Notes under the pieces: model-generated
Told to the model about the DNA's origin: nothing
The model's database searches: none
Seen by the model: the letters and a program-made list of their open reading frames with translations, nothing else
NCBI GenBank assembly: GCA_002633005.1
Contig: NMRA01000118.1
Location: 372,707-436,706 of the forward strand
Source of the DNA: Phoronis australis
Taxonomy: Eukaryota; Phoronida; Phoronidae
Direction of reading: 5' to 3'
DNA: 64,000 bases
Position numbers and translations under genes: made by a program
In this document: positions 45,101 to 55,190 of the stretch, piece by piece
Numbering within the stretch: position 1 is the first letter of the stretch
Layout: every line of letters starts with the position of its first letter

Positions 45101-45809
45101 ATTATATTTCCACGTAAAAAAAATCGGGATTTGATATAAAATTTCCGAGGCAAATTTCTTTCTTACTGCGGCGTTGCTGATGACTTTCACCTCGAAAAGC
45201 AGAAGTTGCTCTTTATGTTTCGGAGGAATGTAAATTTTCAACAATGCTGGGGCACCTGGGATAGCGTGGTGGATTTCTTCAATGGCGACTCGTGAGATTG
45301 TAAATTGCAGTGAGTCAGTACTATGACTCTGCAGCCAAAAATGCGTGGAGGTAGGAGTGGACGGACGAGCTAAAAACACAGACTGTCCTTTTCTTTCTTT
45401 TTAGTCCTCCCAATTTTCGTCCACAAAAGGTCCTCATCGACATTTTCAAGGCTGGGTGCGCGCATGTTTGGGGCCGTAAAAATTTCCGCTCTTTTGTCCT
45501 GGGTCATTCCAAACCCTGTTTACGGTTCGACAAGACATCTTTCGATCAAACATGTCTCGTATTCGGCGATAATTTTTTATTTTGTCCTCTAGCTGTAGTG
45601 AATTGGTTGCATTTAAAACCTGTATGATGTGCACTGGCCTTTAACATAAAGTTGGGATATAACGCACTGAATAGTTGCTTGATATAAAATTACCCATATG
45701 ACTCCCACTGTATGCTGTGCTTAATCTGCCATTTCAGGAGTACAGTGAAGCAAGATTGAAGACCTATCATCTCTTCAAGGAACAGTGGCTGAAAAATAGA
45801 AAGTGTTGA
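29994..45809 (+). CDS. CHKA/CHKB: Choline kinase (complete, nine coding exons)
   Basis: The exons are 29994-30160, 32237-32462, 33844-33977, 36623-36736, 38097-38155, 41544-41625, 42850-42958, 44399-44569 and 45738-45809. They join in frame to 377 residues, close to vertebrate CHKB (about 395). The enzyme transfers phosphate from ATP to choline, the first step of the CDP-choline route to phosphatidylcholine, in the cytosol. Diagnostic motifs are the ATP-binding GGTSN loop (57-61), LAERNIGPNLYGIF, the Brenner motif HNDFQEGN (228-235, catalytic Asp230), and the choline kinase motif IDFEYCSYNYRGFDFGNHF (251-269) followed by CEWMYDY. The catalytic residues are intact and the frame is unbroken. 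The start is the first ATG after an in-frame TAG at 29970; the second codon is also ATG. One gene equally related to CHKA and CHKB is expected in invertebrates. Introns are long (0.8-3.4 kb) and contain several mobile elements. Confidence 0.97.
30161..32236. other. Choline kinase intron 1
   Basis: About 2.1 kb. It contains a partial array-family copy (31440-31854) and otherwise unrecognised AT-rich sequence. Confidence 0.85.
31440..31854 (-). repeat. Partial copy of the 145-base array family in choline kinase intron 1
   Basis: Starts GAAGGATCATTATTGAAATT and holds decayed sites at about 31535, 31663 and 31772 (for example GCACCTGCTTGTGGC). It ends at the shared terminus GTGCATTTCAATGCCCCGCA followed by TTGCTCTTT. 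The motif strand is minus. No site is an intact CTCF-core match. Confidence 0.75.
32237..32462 (+). CDS. CHKA/CHKB: Choline kinase exon 2 (ATP-binding loop)
   Basis: Acceptor CTCTCTAG, donor CCT|GTAATT, phase 0 at the end. Encodes residues 56-131: SGGTSNYLYVCSL, the EPRRVIIRFYG strand with its lysine/arginine region, VLKEAVVFAMLAERNIGP and GGRVEEYIP. These are the N-lobe nucleotide-binding elements of the choline kinase fold. Confidence 0.96.
33622..33776 (+). repeat. Decayed tandem duplicate of choline kinase exon 3 and its upstream intron end
   Basis: This stretch of about 152 bases aligns with 33777-33930. TTTTGGAGACTTCTTT matches TTTTGGGGACTTCTTT, TTTTCACTT matches the branch/acceptor tract, and the exon-like part from 33689 (GATGTCTC...AAGCCTAACATC...GTGAAGATT-like) matches the real exon 3. 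In this copy the acceptor AG has become GG, and the frame reads MSRSYDVYKPNILMKIVQNK before diverging. It looks like a dead pseudo-exon rather than a working alternative exon. Confidence 0.75.
33844..33977 (+). CDS. CHKA/CHKB: Choline kinase exon 3
   Basis: Acceptor TTTCACTTTCAG, donor AG|GTGTGT. Encodes residues 132-175: SRCLRTYEIAKPDISVKIAQ, KMAQLHKLNMPI and KKEPKWLFGNLN. The 'A-LH-MPI-KEP-WLF' string is strongly conserved in the family. It ends in phase 2. Confidence 0.96.
34657..36185. mobile_element. 1.5-kb DNA element with 27-base terminal inverted repeats in choline kinase intron 3
   Basis: The left end starts TACCGTATGCGCCTTAATAA and the right end finishes TTATTACGGCGAATACGGTA; over 27 bases they pair with about three mismatches. 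A subterminal GGGCGCTTAT repeat occurs near both ends (about 34730, 36106 and 36142). I found no transposase frame, so it is non-autonomous. The target-site duplication is unclear. Confidence 0.7.
36623..36736 (+). CDS. CHKA/CHKB: Choline kinase exon 4
   Basis: Acceptor CTATCAAG, donor AG|GTAAGA, phase 2 to phase 2. Encodes RWISYIYDKLWTNDEFLR and LKQMDLKEESIALR, the variable helical part before the Brenner motif. Conservation is lower here, but phase and position fit exactly. Confidence 0.93.
36737..38096. other. Choline kinase intron 4
   Basis: About 1.4 kb of AT-rich sequence. No gene or clear element was recognised. Confidence 0.8.
38097..38155 (+). CDS. CHKA/CHKB: Choline kinase exon 5 (Brenner motif)
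   Basis: Acceptor TTTCTTTGCAG, donor G|GTAATG. This 59-base exon encodes REILDQVQSEVVFCHNDFQE. It holds His228, Asn229 and Asp230 of the phosphotransferase motif, whose final Gly-Asn comes from exon 6. Confidence 0.96.
38936..39110 (+). repeat. Dispersed intronic repeat ('GGTTCGTTAT' family)
   Basis: CGGTTCGTTATCAGTTGAGA, then GTGCTGAGCGTAGTCTC and TTTGAGTAAGGAACAA. The same ordered phrases recur at 48508-48665 and more loosely at 46995-47210. Type unknown. Confidence 0.5.
39530..39600 (-). mobile_element. tRNA-derived SINE head
   Basis: On the minus strand, GGCAGTGTGTCCTAGTGGTA is followed 20 bases later by GTTGTGAGTTGAAGTTCC, laid out like tRNA A and B boxes of an RNA polymerase III promoter. 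It has degraded from the GGTTCGAATCC consensus and does not fold as a full tRNA. Confidence 0.5.
41544..41625 (+). CDS. CHKA/CHKB: Choline kinase exon 6
   Basis: Acceptor TTGTTGTAG, donor AG|GTCAGT. Encodes GNLLQYENPLQGTDLMAIDF and EYCSYNYR. Asp252 of IDFEY is the metal-binding aspartate of the family. Confidence 0.96.
42434..42497 (+). repeat. 16-base tandem repeat, four copies
   Basis: GTGGTGGTACCCTCCC repeated four times, with GTACC alternating with GTGCC in successive units. It lies in choline kinase intron 6. Confidence 0.85.
42850..42958 (+). CDS. CHKA/CHKB: Choline kinase exon 7 (choline kinase motif)
   Basis: Acceptor TGCTTTTAG, donor CAG|GTGATG, ending in phase 0. Encodes RGFDFGNHFCEWMYDYTH and VLANYPTKEQQ. 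The aromatic/acidic residues of NHFCEWMYDY line the choline site in known structures. Confidence 0.96.
42959..44398. other. Choline kinase intron 7
   Basis: About 1.4 kb, AT-rich. No element or gene was recognised. Confidence 0.7.
44399..44569 (+). CDS. CHKA/CHKB: Choline kinase exon 8
   Basis: Acceptor CATTTGTAG, donor GTG|GTAAGC. These 171 bases encode residues 298-354, including YFDAYLSEMDFTGD, EADVYAIASHFFWSIWSIV and SSQLSFGYV, matching the conserved 'ASHF-WG-WS-VQA---I-FGY' block near the C-terminus. Confidence 0.96.
44622..44815 (+). repeat. 32-33-base minisatellite, about six units
   Basis: CCAGTGACTTCTGTTCACAT-type units start at 44622, 44654, 44686, 44719, 44752 and about 44785. 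The array begins 53 bases after the exon 8 donor. Confidence 0.85.
44836..44875 (+). repeat. CA/CG dinucleotide run
   Basis: Alternating purine/pyrimidine run of CACA, CGCG and CACA blocks, directly after the minisatellite in intron 8. Confidence 0.8.
45034..45518. mobile_element. hAT-like element in choline kinase intron 8
   Basis: The left end is CAGGGCTTGGAAT and the right end ATTCCAAACCCTG, inverted repeats with one mismatch over 13 bases and beginning CAG like hAT ends. The interior is non-coding and includes a fragment of the 'GCACCCAG' MITE (about 45390-45470). No matching 8-base target duplication was seen. A solitary related end lies at about 45971. Confidence 0.5.
45738..45809 (+). 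CDS. CHKA/CHKB: Choline kinase exon 9 (last)
   Basis: Acceptor GCCATTTCAG. Encodes EYSEARLKTYHLFKEQWLKN and RKC, then TGA at 45807-45809. The family ends 'YA-ARF--Y---K'. Candidate poly(A) signals AATAAA lie at 46066 and 46084. Confidence 0.95.
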   Translation, partial: EYSEARLKTYHLFKEQWLKNRKC

Positions 45810-46065
45810 GGGTCTAAATCACTATGGGAGATTGTCTGTTCTATGCAATTGATTAGTAACCAAACTGGATGTGACCGTGTTAATAGGTATGAGTCTCGGT
45901 TTGTGTATTAAAAGGTGAACAACAGAAGTGATTTTAAAATCTTTGAAACTGACTGGGGTAGTTGTGGCAGGGCTTGGAATGTCCAATGACAAAAAAGAGG
46001 AAAAATTTCCAGGTGTTGTGTGGTTCTACGAATGAATACGCATGTGTGTTGTAAAATTTAACTGA

Positions 46066-46089
46066 AATAAACGTTTTTGCATGAATAAA
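46066..46089 (+). terminator. Candidate poly(A) signals for choline kinase
   Basis: Two AATAAA hexamers (46066-46071 and 46084-46089), about 260 bases after the stop codon, are the nearest good signals on the plus strand. Confidence 0.5.
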
Positions 46090-49000
46090 ATCAAAATTAT
46101 GATAAAAAGGAGACAAAAAAGAAGAGGAAACTGGAAATCAAAGAAGAAGAAATTGAAACCAAAAAAGAGGAAATCCTTAAAAGGGAAAATTCTAAGGCCC
46201 ATAGTGGATGACTCAACATTTGCTTGATGGCACCTATGAAGAAGGGACCTTCTTTTTATCGTTTGAACAGAATGGGAGCAGAAAGTTGGGAGCATTTGTG
46301 GGATTAGGGTTCCGCCTGACTTGGATGCATTCCTTGCTTCAGGTAGTACCTTTGTTTTACAGGTGGTGCCTTGTGAATGCCGAGTTTATCACTAGGTGGA
46401 GCCTCAGCACCCAGCCCCCTCTGGTGCTCAAATTTGTAATGGCATTACCTCTACTAAGTGCACCTGGTGATTTTCCTTTAAACAGCTTTTGCAAAAAAAC
46501 ATGACCAAATGTTCTCGTGAATTTTGGACAAAAGTAAATATGTATGTAAATCTTGAACTGGTGTGGGAATATAGATCACAAACATTTTAAGCCTGGTCTG
46601 CACGCCACCTGTTGGCCACAAAAGTAAATACCGACATTGATCTTTATTCGTTTTTCAAGGGTTCTGACATTGTATGTGAATGCTCTCAATCTCTCAAAGC
46701 ATGATCTTATGATGTGGAAAATATTTATTTGGTGCTACTTATCTGTAAAAAGTGAAAAAATTGAATTGCACTGGTTCGTCTTATTGTGTTGTAAATTGGT
46801 GGAATTTCACTGTACCATTACTGTTGCAGAATGTTGCCAAGTAACCAAGTTACAGGACAAAAAAGACTAAAAAATTTTATGGTTATTAAATCACATTCCA
46901 CTGAATTGCTTTTAATTTAGTCCAATTATTGCTTTAAAAATATCATCAACTTGTTCCTTACTCATTTGAGAACTGATTCAAGCATTTGATTTTTAAAGAA
47001 CTGCCGGTTCGCTATTCCTTGAGACAATGCTCATTGTATAAAATGAAGTGCACCATGACTTGCCTGTTCTTTTGGAATTGATAATGAACTGTCAGTTCTT
47101 GAGAAGTGCTGAAATCACCTCCAATTTGACTAAGAACAATTTGAAACAATTCCATAATGGTAAATAGTCGCAATCTAAAGTTATATTTTTGTTGGGGAAA
47201 GCAGGTTTACAGTCTCTTTAAGCATAGTTGTTGTATACAATATTTCAGTATGTAAAGGCAGGCTAGGTGTGTCTTGAAGAGTAAAATTTGGAACAGTAAT
47301 ATTTTGAACTGTCACTGGAACCCAATTCCCACTTTGTGCTACGTTCAAAGTGATTGGTGCTGTCCATTGTTATTGGATATCGTCATGGAAATCACATTTC
47401 ATTTTCGTTTTCATTTTGACTTGTGGCGCTGTTTCTTGACATTAAGTTATCTGACAAAGGCACAAACACAACATTCGGTCCAAATGATTGATAATCTCTC
47501 CAATGGAAGGTTGTGCTCAACTGAACAGGCCTTAAAAGTTTGCTGCCCAAGCACTCCCATATCTTACCTTCTGAACACAAAATGTGCTAGAAATTTTAAC
47601 GCCTCCTAAACGTTGATCAAAGCACACGTTCCCACAATGCATTGAAAGCGGCAGACATCTTTGATATTGCTCATGGGGTTCAGTCCTAACCTTCACAATA
47701 TTATTGGAAACACATTCCCCCTAATGGCCCATATAGCCTAGAGTATGTCATGTGTTCAGTGGCTTTCAAAAAGGTGACAAATTTTGGAATTCATCCGCCT
47801 CGTTGAAGTTATTGCAGAAAGCTTGACGGAAACCAGGCGAAAAATAACAACATAATTTGAAAGGATTTAGTAGAAAGTTGTTTGCTTTGAAATTATGTCC
47901 ATTTTGAAAGTTGTTTGCTTTGAAATTATGTCCATTTTTGACTGGTAGAAATTTCTTGGTTTAGTTTTTTGAAAACTGCTTTTCTAGATGCATATTTGAA
48001 CTTTGTTGGAATAGATGGGCAGCGGGCATCAGATGAATGGCTGAATGCTGCACATCCAGATGGAAATATGTGTTTGGGTGAAATATGGGCAGATACTCAA
48101 TATGGACAAGGCAAGGGTTGGTCAGAATCAGTCCTGGGATAGACGTCACTGCGTGCCATTCATTATTGTGCAATATTCCCGTATAAGATCACGTAATGAC
48201 ATTGAGCTTTGAAAATTATTCCTTGTCAATTTAAGTCATTTACATGTATGGTACTTGCTTAAATCTATTGAAAACAGGCATGGAAACCAGTTTAATAAAT
48301 TTCAGTCTTTGGTTGAGGGTAGTTTGTTGCTTCTGGAGATATATTAATTTTGTTATGCCAAACTGGAATTTTTGTTTTTTTGTACCATTTAAAGCGGATA
48401 TATGTCCTCTTCCTGTCAAAAAACAAACTAGATTTTGGTCATTTACATTTAGAAATCTCATCTATAATCTGAGGAAGGACTTGCCAAAATGATTCCTTTT
48501 GCTTATGAAGAACTTGCGGTTCGTTATAGCTTGAGATTGGGCTTTCGATAAATTGACCTGTAACGGGGGGCATTTTGTGCACTGAGCATAGTTTCGAGTA
48601 CAACCGAAGTATCATTTTTTCCTGCCTCCGAAATATATCCATCTGAGTAAGGAACAATAGAGACCAGTTTTATAGCGCCAGGTGGCACTATAGCCGCTTT
48701 TATCTTATTCCTACATGTGACTCAATATTGAAACTTTTGCTCATCTGTATTATTGACAATTGTACTTTTTCTTTTTGGGTTTATTGATAAAATTCTTAAT
48801 ACTAAGTAATTGTAACACATAAAGATAGGATACTCCCACCACATTCACAGACACACACAGACCTACGCATGCGCAACCATGCGGGCACAGACAAGCACAT
48901 ACAGGTGGCTACTCAGCGTGAATTTCCTATGAAGGAACTAATGTGCCACAGAGGTCCATCTTGCCAAAGATTCAAAATGGTTACAATTTAAAAAAAATGT

Positions 49001-49814
49001 ACTATAAATTATGATTTTTTAATCTCCTATTACTCTCTCCTAGACTTGGTTGATTTCTCCTGTAAACATTATTCAAAGGATTTACACGTTTTTCACATAT
49101 ATATTCATTTAAATCTAACCAGAATAACTAAGGCAGTCTCACAGGACTAGGACCCATGTTTCATTATCTCTGTACTCGAAATTATACTCGAAAATGCCCG
49201 CAATTGTGTAGCATTCTTCGAGTTGACTTAAAAGCATGTACTGTATTCGAATGTAGCCTCATGGCTGGTCAAAGTTGAGCGAATTTGATTGTGGGGATTT
49301 GGTCTTGGGGGCCCGGCCTATGCTCGAGTTTCGTACTGAGACGTAAGGATGTCACGGGTACACGTTTTTAAAGCATGGTGATATATCGCTGGCATCGGTA
49401 TTAGTGGGCACTGAAGTCTCGACTCATTTTTTTACGAAAGGTACAAAAGTCATTTGGAAAATAGACAGTTTTATGTAATGTAATGATAATTCTTTGGCTG
49501 ATCCTGATCTGAATCCGCAACAAATTAGTATCTGAAGTAAAGTCTATTGATGAATTGTGACTTTCCTGTACCGTTCTTTAGATGTTGTGACATTTATAAC
49601 AGCAATAAACCCGCCTTAAATCACGGAAACCGACTTTCGTTTTACACTTAACAACCCGTATAAAGCGAAACGCCTTAGGCCGGTAGAATTTGCAGAGTTA
49701 CTATCAATGTCGTTTTGTAAGACCTTAAGGGCGAGAAGAATACAGGGCATTTCCCGTCAGCCCGCGAACTACGAACGAAGACGCCCGAGGTCATGTTTTT
49801 GATCCTCGAGGTCG
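46090..49814. other. Intergenic stretch downstream of choline kinase
   Basis: AT-rich. A purine-rich tract (46108-46200), two 'GGTTCGTTAT' family repeats (46995-47210 and 48508-48665) and a 33-base doublet (47873-47938) are the only structures seen. No gene was recognised. Confidence 0.4.
47873..47938 (+). repeat. Perfect 33-base tandem doublet
   Basis: A 33-base unit beginning GAAAGTTGTTTGCTTTGAAA occurs twice in tandem without mismatch, suggesting a recent slippage or duplication. Confidence 0.9.
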
Positions 49815-50033
49815 TTGGCAAAAGTAGGTGTTAAAAATCCAGTATCTTTTGGAAACGGTCATTTTACCCGAAGTAATCGTGACAAAGTGCATGTACGAAA
49901 AGAGCTCCCCTCTGAATGGCTAATTCATTCAATTGTTTTATTTCCACGCCTTAATTGGGATGAGCTGCCAGGTCGGCTATGGTTCACTCGACGTGTAGAC
50001 GGCTCGTAAAGTAGCTGTCCGTCGCCTGCTCTG

Positions 50034-50542
50034 GCATATGGTTTCGTCACACTGTTGCTGCGCAGGGGGGTGTACTTCATGATTGTCGTCTCACGGACAG
50101 AGGAACAACTGTCCCACTTGCCCGAGTGTCCCGCGACACACTCCCACTTGATGGAGACCTGAGCACACAAACTACTTACATCCCGCCGTGTGGCTCTCTC
50201 GCCTCACACGTGGCACCTTCTAAATAGCTCCAATACTTTAGACAAGTCCACAATAAACTCATCAAAGTTTGTTGACTGACTCGTAAACAAAAGCATACGA
50301 CGACCGAACTTATCCCAACCGAGGTAGAACATTGACTGACTCGACAACTGTTAACAGTCAGACTATGTGGAAAGAAATTGGCGCGAAATTCTTGCCTCCC
50401 AAAACATCACTTCCTGAATAGAGGACGAATAATTAATTAAATTCTAAAAAGCTGTAATTAAGTGACAAATATGTCTGGGATAATCAACTAACCTTATTTT
50501 TTTGCTAAAAATGACATGAAAAACGGTTGCCTTCACTTTTAA
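50034..50542. mobile_element. Rearranged second copy of the THAP-transposon 5' end
   Basis: About 50046-50105 (CACACTGTTGCTGCGCAGG, then GTCGTCTCACGG) matches the THAP coding start at 18404-18460 in direct orientation. 50270-50538 matches 18129-18400 in inverted orientation: CGAGGTAGAACATTGACTGA, GAAATTGGCGCGAAATTCTT, and the end GGTTGCCTTCACTTTTAA. The two halves, adjacent in the first copy, are split and inverted here. TTAA at 50539-50542 marks the outer end. Confidence 0.7.
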
Positions 50543-51094
50543 ACTAAATAGAACAACAAAACAGGCCCAGTCCGACATTACATAGGTGGGCAGTTTAGCG
50601 ATATGAAATTGATGGAGAGAACAGTCGAACCCGTTGGTGAAAACCACGAGGCACGGGCCCCGCACTTTTGTTTGTATTAAGTGCTGTCTTACGGACTTCA
50701 ACAAGTCTCAGAAAACGTACTGGCAGCTATAACCTCGTTTGTAAGCACGAATTTTGAAAAACCACGTCGAGCAAAAGTAATAATTGCTTATGCATGATGC
50801 GTTTTCCTAGCACCTTGGATAATGTTGGTAGTATATGTTGACTGGACCATAAAGTAGGTGCCACTCAGGGTGATGTCATCACACCAGTGAGTGGCCTTTG
50901 TAGTATCATGTCGGAATATCATCTTTGTTGCTAGCTAGACCTCTCTGTTGTTTAAACAGTTTCCTGTTTTTGTTCGTGTGGCGTTTTTCTTGTATTTATG
51001 TAGCAGCTTTTTTGTCTCGGGCTGCAGTGCGTAGTTTCTTGTTCAGGGTTTCCTCGCTCTCACCCTTGATGTTGAGGGGGGGCATGTTTGCGTG
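50543..51094. other. Non-coding stretch, possible LTR-element edge
   Basis: Mostly unrecognised. GATGTTGAGGGGGGGCATGT at about 51068-51087 resembles a retrotransposon polypurine tract just before an LTR, but the sequence is cut by an N-gap and no LTR pair was found. Confidence 0.3.
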
Positions 51095-51106
51095 NNNNNN
51101 NNNNNN
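51095..51106. other. Assembly gap (12 N)
   Basis: Short run of N; flanks unrelated. Confidence 1.
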
Positions 51107-51423
51107 AGGTTCTTAATACTAGATAACACTCCCAAAGGAACAGTGGTATGATAAATAGACAAGTGGTTTCCTAAACTTGAGACCAGTGATTCGTCACTGA
51201 AGTAAAAACGTAATTTTGCGAGCACACAAGACAAATTTACACGTAAACCGATCTCGACTGCCGAACAAACACCGTAAATTGGCAAGTGGTTAAGAAGGGT
51301 ACCTAACACAGACATAACTTGGGAGGATCAACGTTTTCTAACGATTGAGTCAGCTGTCGAACAGACAGATCATCTGTCAGCTGAACAAGAACGTCAAATG
51401 ATGAGACGCTATACTTGAGAACA

Positions 51424-51670
51424 GGTCTCCGTTCCAAAAAAAAACTGACTTAGCTAAGACAAATCTTAAATTTTAGTAAATTTTGAAATAAAAGTTAAAT
51501 TTGTCTCAAAACTATTCCAATAAAGAGATCTTAAGTGTTTGACATAAGTTTTGTCTTAATTTTGAATGACTTACCGAATGTGGAAGTTTTAAAGTTTGGA
51601 AGTTAAGGCAAATCTTCAAGTTGAACTTAAGTGAAAAATGAACTTCAGCCAGTTTCTTGGAACAGGCCCC
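51424..51670. mobile_element. MITE, 'GTTCCAAG' family, full copy
   Basis: About 247 bases. The left end includes GTTCCAAAAAAAAACTGACT and the right end CAGCCAGTTTCTTGGAACAG, then GCCCC; these are inverted repeats. The interior is AT-rich with AAATTTGTCTCAAAA and ATGTGGAAGTTTTAAAGTTT. A second, 3'-truncated copy lies at 58318-58508. Confidence 0.7.
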
Positions 51671-53984
51671 AGATGTCACTTTGACTCACTAGGCCTGTTC
51701 ATGTGAGTCTTTTTGTCGAGGCGGAATGGGTAAACGGGATTGCCGAAAAAATATCGCGCGAACCCCAAAATACCGCAACCCTCAACCGGTTAAGTATATT
51801 GATTTGCGCAATTTGTTGCGGAAAACGCCCCAGACACTGTGGCAGTTCTTTACATCAGTTGATAATTAATTACTTAGTTAATGTTTTCAAGGGAGTGAAT
51901 GAGAATCTGGATAGAATGCGAAAGCGATTTCCGGGGCTGTCCTCATAAGTAATTAATTACCGTAAAGGTGACGAGATACATATCGTGGTGCATTCCCGTA
52001 ATTTTCCTGTTGTGTCGTTGATGTTGTTTGATTTTCTAAAAATGTGGTTTGATGAAGAAACATGGTTTTGATATTCAGCCTCTATCTGGCGGGAATCAAA
52101 AACTATAGTTGAAGGCCAGCCGTCCGGGACAAAAAAGACGGACTGTCATCCATAAAGATGTGAGGAACAATAGGGCGCATCAGATGATCAGTTGCCAGAC
52201 CCTGTACATAGCTGCATACACGGACAAGTTACATTTGAAACGGATCTTTCCGATTATACCGGTATTTTTGTCAGCAGCATTAAATAATTGTTTTCATTCC
52301 TTCAGTATTTCCCCAGTCTCTATGGAGTGTTCATTGTCACATTTAGGGTGTTAGAAATTCTTCGGAAGGATTTCATTCACGTGGGGATTCATATTAAATT
52401 ACAAGGTGAAGGACACAGGAGAGCATAGCTTTGAATCACTATAGGGCAATATGAAAACTGTGGATTAAGTCGTACGCACGCTTGCCGATTGAGGAAATTT
52501 TAGCGGAATTGAAAGGCGCGTTTTTTCCGCAAAGTCATTGCTCTAATGAACGCAGCTTCAGACTTACTGCTTCCCAAGCTGCATTTTGGTATTTTTCGAA
52601 TGGGACAATAATAGATAAGCTTATGATGGGCCACTGGACGAATGGGCGTACAAATGACACTCTTTAAATCAAATTCAAATCTCGTCAAAATAGAAGGTAA
52701 AGATAAGGTATTTTTAAGTCGCTGACGCAATTTACAGATGTCTTATAAAATGGCAAGGCGTACCGGAATAAAATAATCAGGTAATCGCACAGTATTAAAC
52801 AAGATCAGACAAGAATGCATGTCATAATGCTAACAACTTAACTTCAAATTATGGAATGGAAATTTCAGCCGGCGTCTTCTGTCTTGTGTGTTTGACCCTA
52901 AGCCCGATCTTAAACCCCCCTAACCCTAACGCTAACTATAAGTCATCCCACACGCTAAAACTTGTAAAAATTCCGATTTCGTGAAACACTAGTTTGCGAC
53001 TGTGACGTATCTGTCAATTATATTTCCTGCATTAAATCGTCGGGCTTCTGTATTTTATTGAGGCCTGTTTCGCTTGAAATAATGCTGCCTAATTTTTCCA
53101 TAGGATTTTAATTGACTAATGACGATTTTAATGGCATAAAATAACTGCGGGATTTCGTCGTGCGACAGGTAATGCTGTGCTTGAGTTACGGAATGAGATA
53201 CTTAGGGGAATTTACTAATACTAAGCAGGATGTTTGAGTACATTATTAATGAAAATGTGTAAACTTCACCATACGCAGTCACTGGAGCGTGATATTATTA
53301 TGATAGTATTTCAAAGTTCAGTAATCCAATTGGTGTTAGAGGCAAACTTTGTATAGCGGCGTCGTTAAGACGTATTGTGTTGCATTCCATGGAGTATTGT
53401 TTATAATGAATGCTCTAGTTTACAATAAAATAAAGCCCCCTAAACCTCTTCAGTTGAGATGAATAGCAGGTTATTCCCGTGAGCCAACAATGAGCACAAA
53501 CGACCTTCGTGTTTGTGTGAAGTGAACCCGGGCAGTGTTTATACGTAGACGTCTGGAAACCTAAACATGTAATCGACTTTCTAATATCTATTTTCTGCCG
53601 TACGGTTGATCAGTCGCATCTTTCACGTAAGGCGTAGTGTCAGTAAAGAAATTATATTAGTTTCTGCAGCGACATACTACTACAAGTCAGAAGCGCGGTA
53701 AGTCATACGTTACCTGGGACTGAGCTATGAATAACATTGTAATAGGGCCGTCTACATTACCAGTAAAACACGGATGTACTAAGGATCCCAAGCTATTCAG
53801 GTGTTTGGAACGTATGTATGCCAGGTACGTGTAGGTTCTCGTGACGTGCAACCATAAGAGACCGGTGGAGGCGTGGTACGTACTGACATTTCAGTATTCG
53901 ACAGTGTATGGAAATGAGAGACTGCAGATGTCCTATTGTATCATCCCCCTGTTAGCAACCGCATCGGTTCATGTAAACCTTTTC
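51671..53984. other. Intergenic, nothing recognised
   Basis: AT-rich sequence with short open frames lacking domains or splice context. A short CCCTAACCCTAACGCTAAC-like run lies at about 52918-52938. No gene is supported. Confidence 0.4.
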
Positions 53985-55190
53985 GTAGACTTTTATTGGC
54001 AGTTTTGTTTTGCGCCTATGGCTGTATCTCCTAAACCGTTAGCATGATCTTTACGAAATTTAGTATGTGTATTTATATGATGTTAACAACGGAGGACGAC
54101 GACTTTCAGACGGATATGACAACTGGTGTGCCACCTAGTGGCAATTTCATTTTCTACGTTTACTTCTGTATGTTTAAATGTCCTCAACGTATTTTCATAA
54201 AATTTGGCATACAGGCATCTGTTAATAAGGTGACGCCATCTCTCCGTTTTCAGATGAATTTGACCTAGTTTGCACCACTTAGTGGCCATTTTTTACTGTT
54301 TTCGAGTCTGTATTTTTACCGTCCACTCGTCTGTCAACCAAACCGCTTTCTAGATAAATGTGAAAATTAGCATGTATGTTTTCACTATGAAGTGGACGGC
54401 TGACGTCGATTTTCCGACGAATTCGACTACTGTGGCGTCTCCTAGCTCATGGCTGTATCTATTAAACCGTTTGTAGGATCTTTACTTAATTTAGCAAGTC
54501 TATTTATATGATGTTGACAATGGACGACGACTACTTTAGGACGGATCTGACTACTGGTGTGCCCCCTAGTGGCAATTTAGGTTTTTACGTTTACCAGTCT
54601 GTATCTTCAAAGGTCCTCAACAGATTTTCATAAAATGTTGAATATAGGTATCTATTGGTGAGATGACGCTATCATCCTGTTTTTGGATGGAATCGAGGTA
54701 TTTTTCGCCACCTGGTGGCCATTTTTACTGTTTTCAAATCTTGTTTTGGCGTCCACCCCTCGATCAACCAAATCATTCTAGGGATGTTTTTCTGTGTGAA
54801 GAGGACGTTTGATGATGGCAACTGACTATTGTGGCGCCTCTTAGTGGTAGTTTTGTTTTGTTTTGCGTCCACAGCTGTATCTGCAAAACCCACTGCAAGA
54901 TCTTTATCAAATTTAGAAAGTGAATTTATATGAAGATAAAAATGACGACTTTCAGGCGGATAGAACGGACGCTGTGCTCACAAGTGGCAATTTCATTTTG
55001 TTCTGTTTTCCTTTGTTTCTCTGAAGTTCCTTGACAGATTTTTATGAAATATGGCATGCTCCCGTTTTTTGGATGGATTGTACTTTTTGCGCCATCTAGT
55101 GGCCGTTTTTATGATAAAAATAGATATCCCTAAAAGCACACCATTTGCGATGAATTCCTGGGTGCATTTCAACGCTCCGCGTTGCTCTTT
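53985..55190 (-). repeat. 145-base CTCF-like array, independent inverted copy
   Basis: Site centres lie at about 53993, 54136, 54281, 54443, 54567, 54713, 54841, 54982 and 55098, with main intervals of 141-146 and some shortened monomers. The same three types rotate as in block A, read on the minus strand. On that strand 54136 (CCACTAGGTGGCAC), 54567 (CCACTAGGGGGCAC) and 55098 (CCACTAGATGGCGC) match the CTCF core fully. The right end is the shared terminus CATTTCAACGCTCCGCGTTG. This copy is separate from the 20-30 kb duplication. Confidence 0.9.
54130..55104 (-). promoter_or_regulatory. CTCF-like motifs, minus orientation
   Basis: Three full and several one- or two-mismatch matches to CCASYAGRKGGCRS, all on the minus strand, regularly spaced. 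Occupancy is inferred only. Confidence 0.45.
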
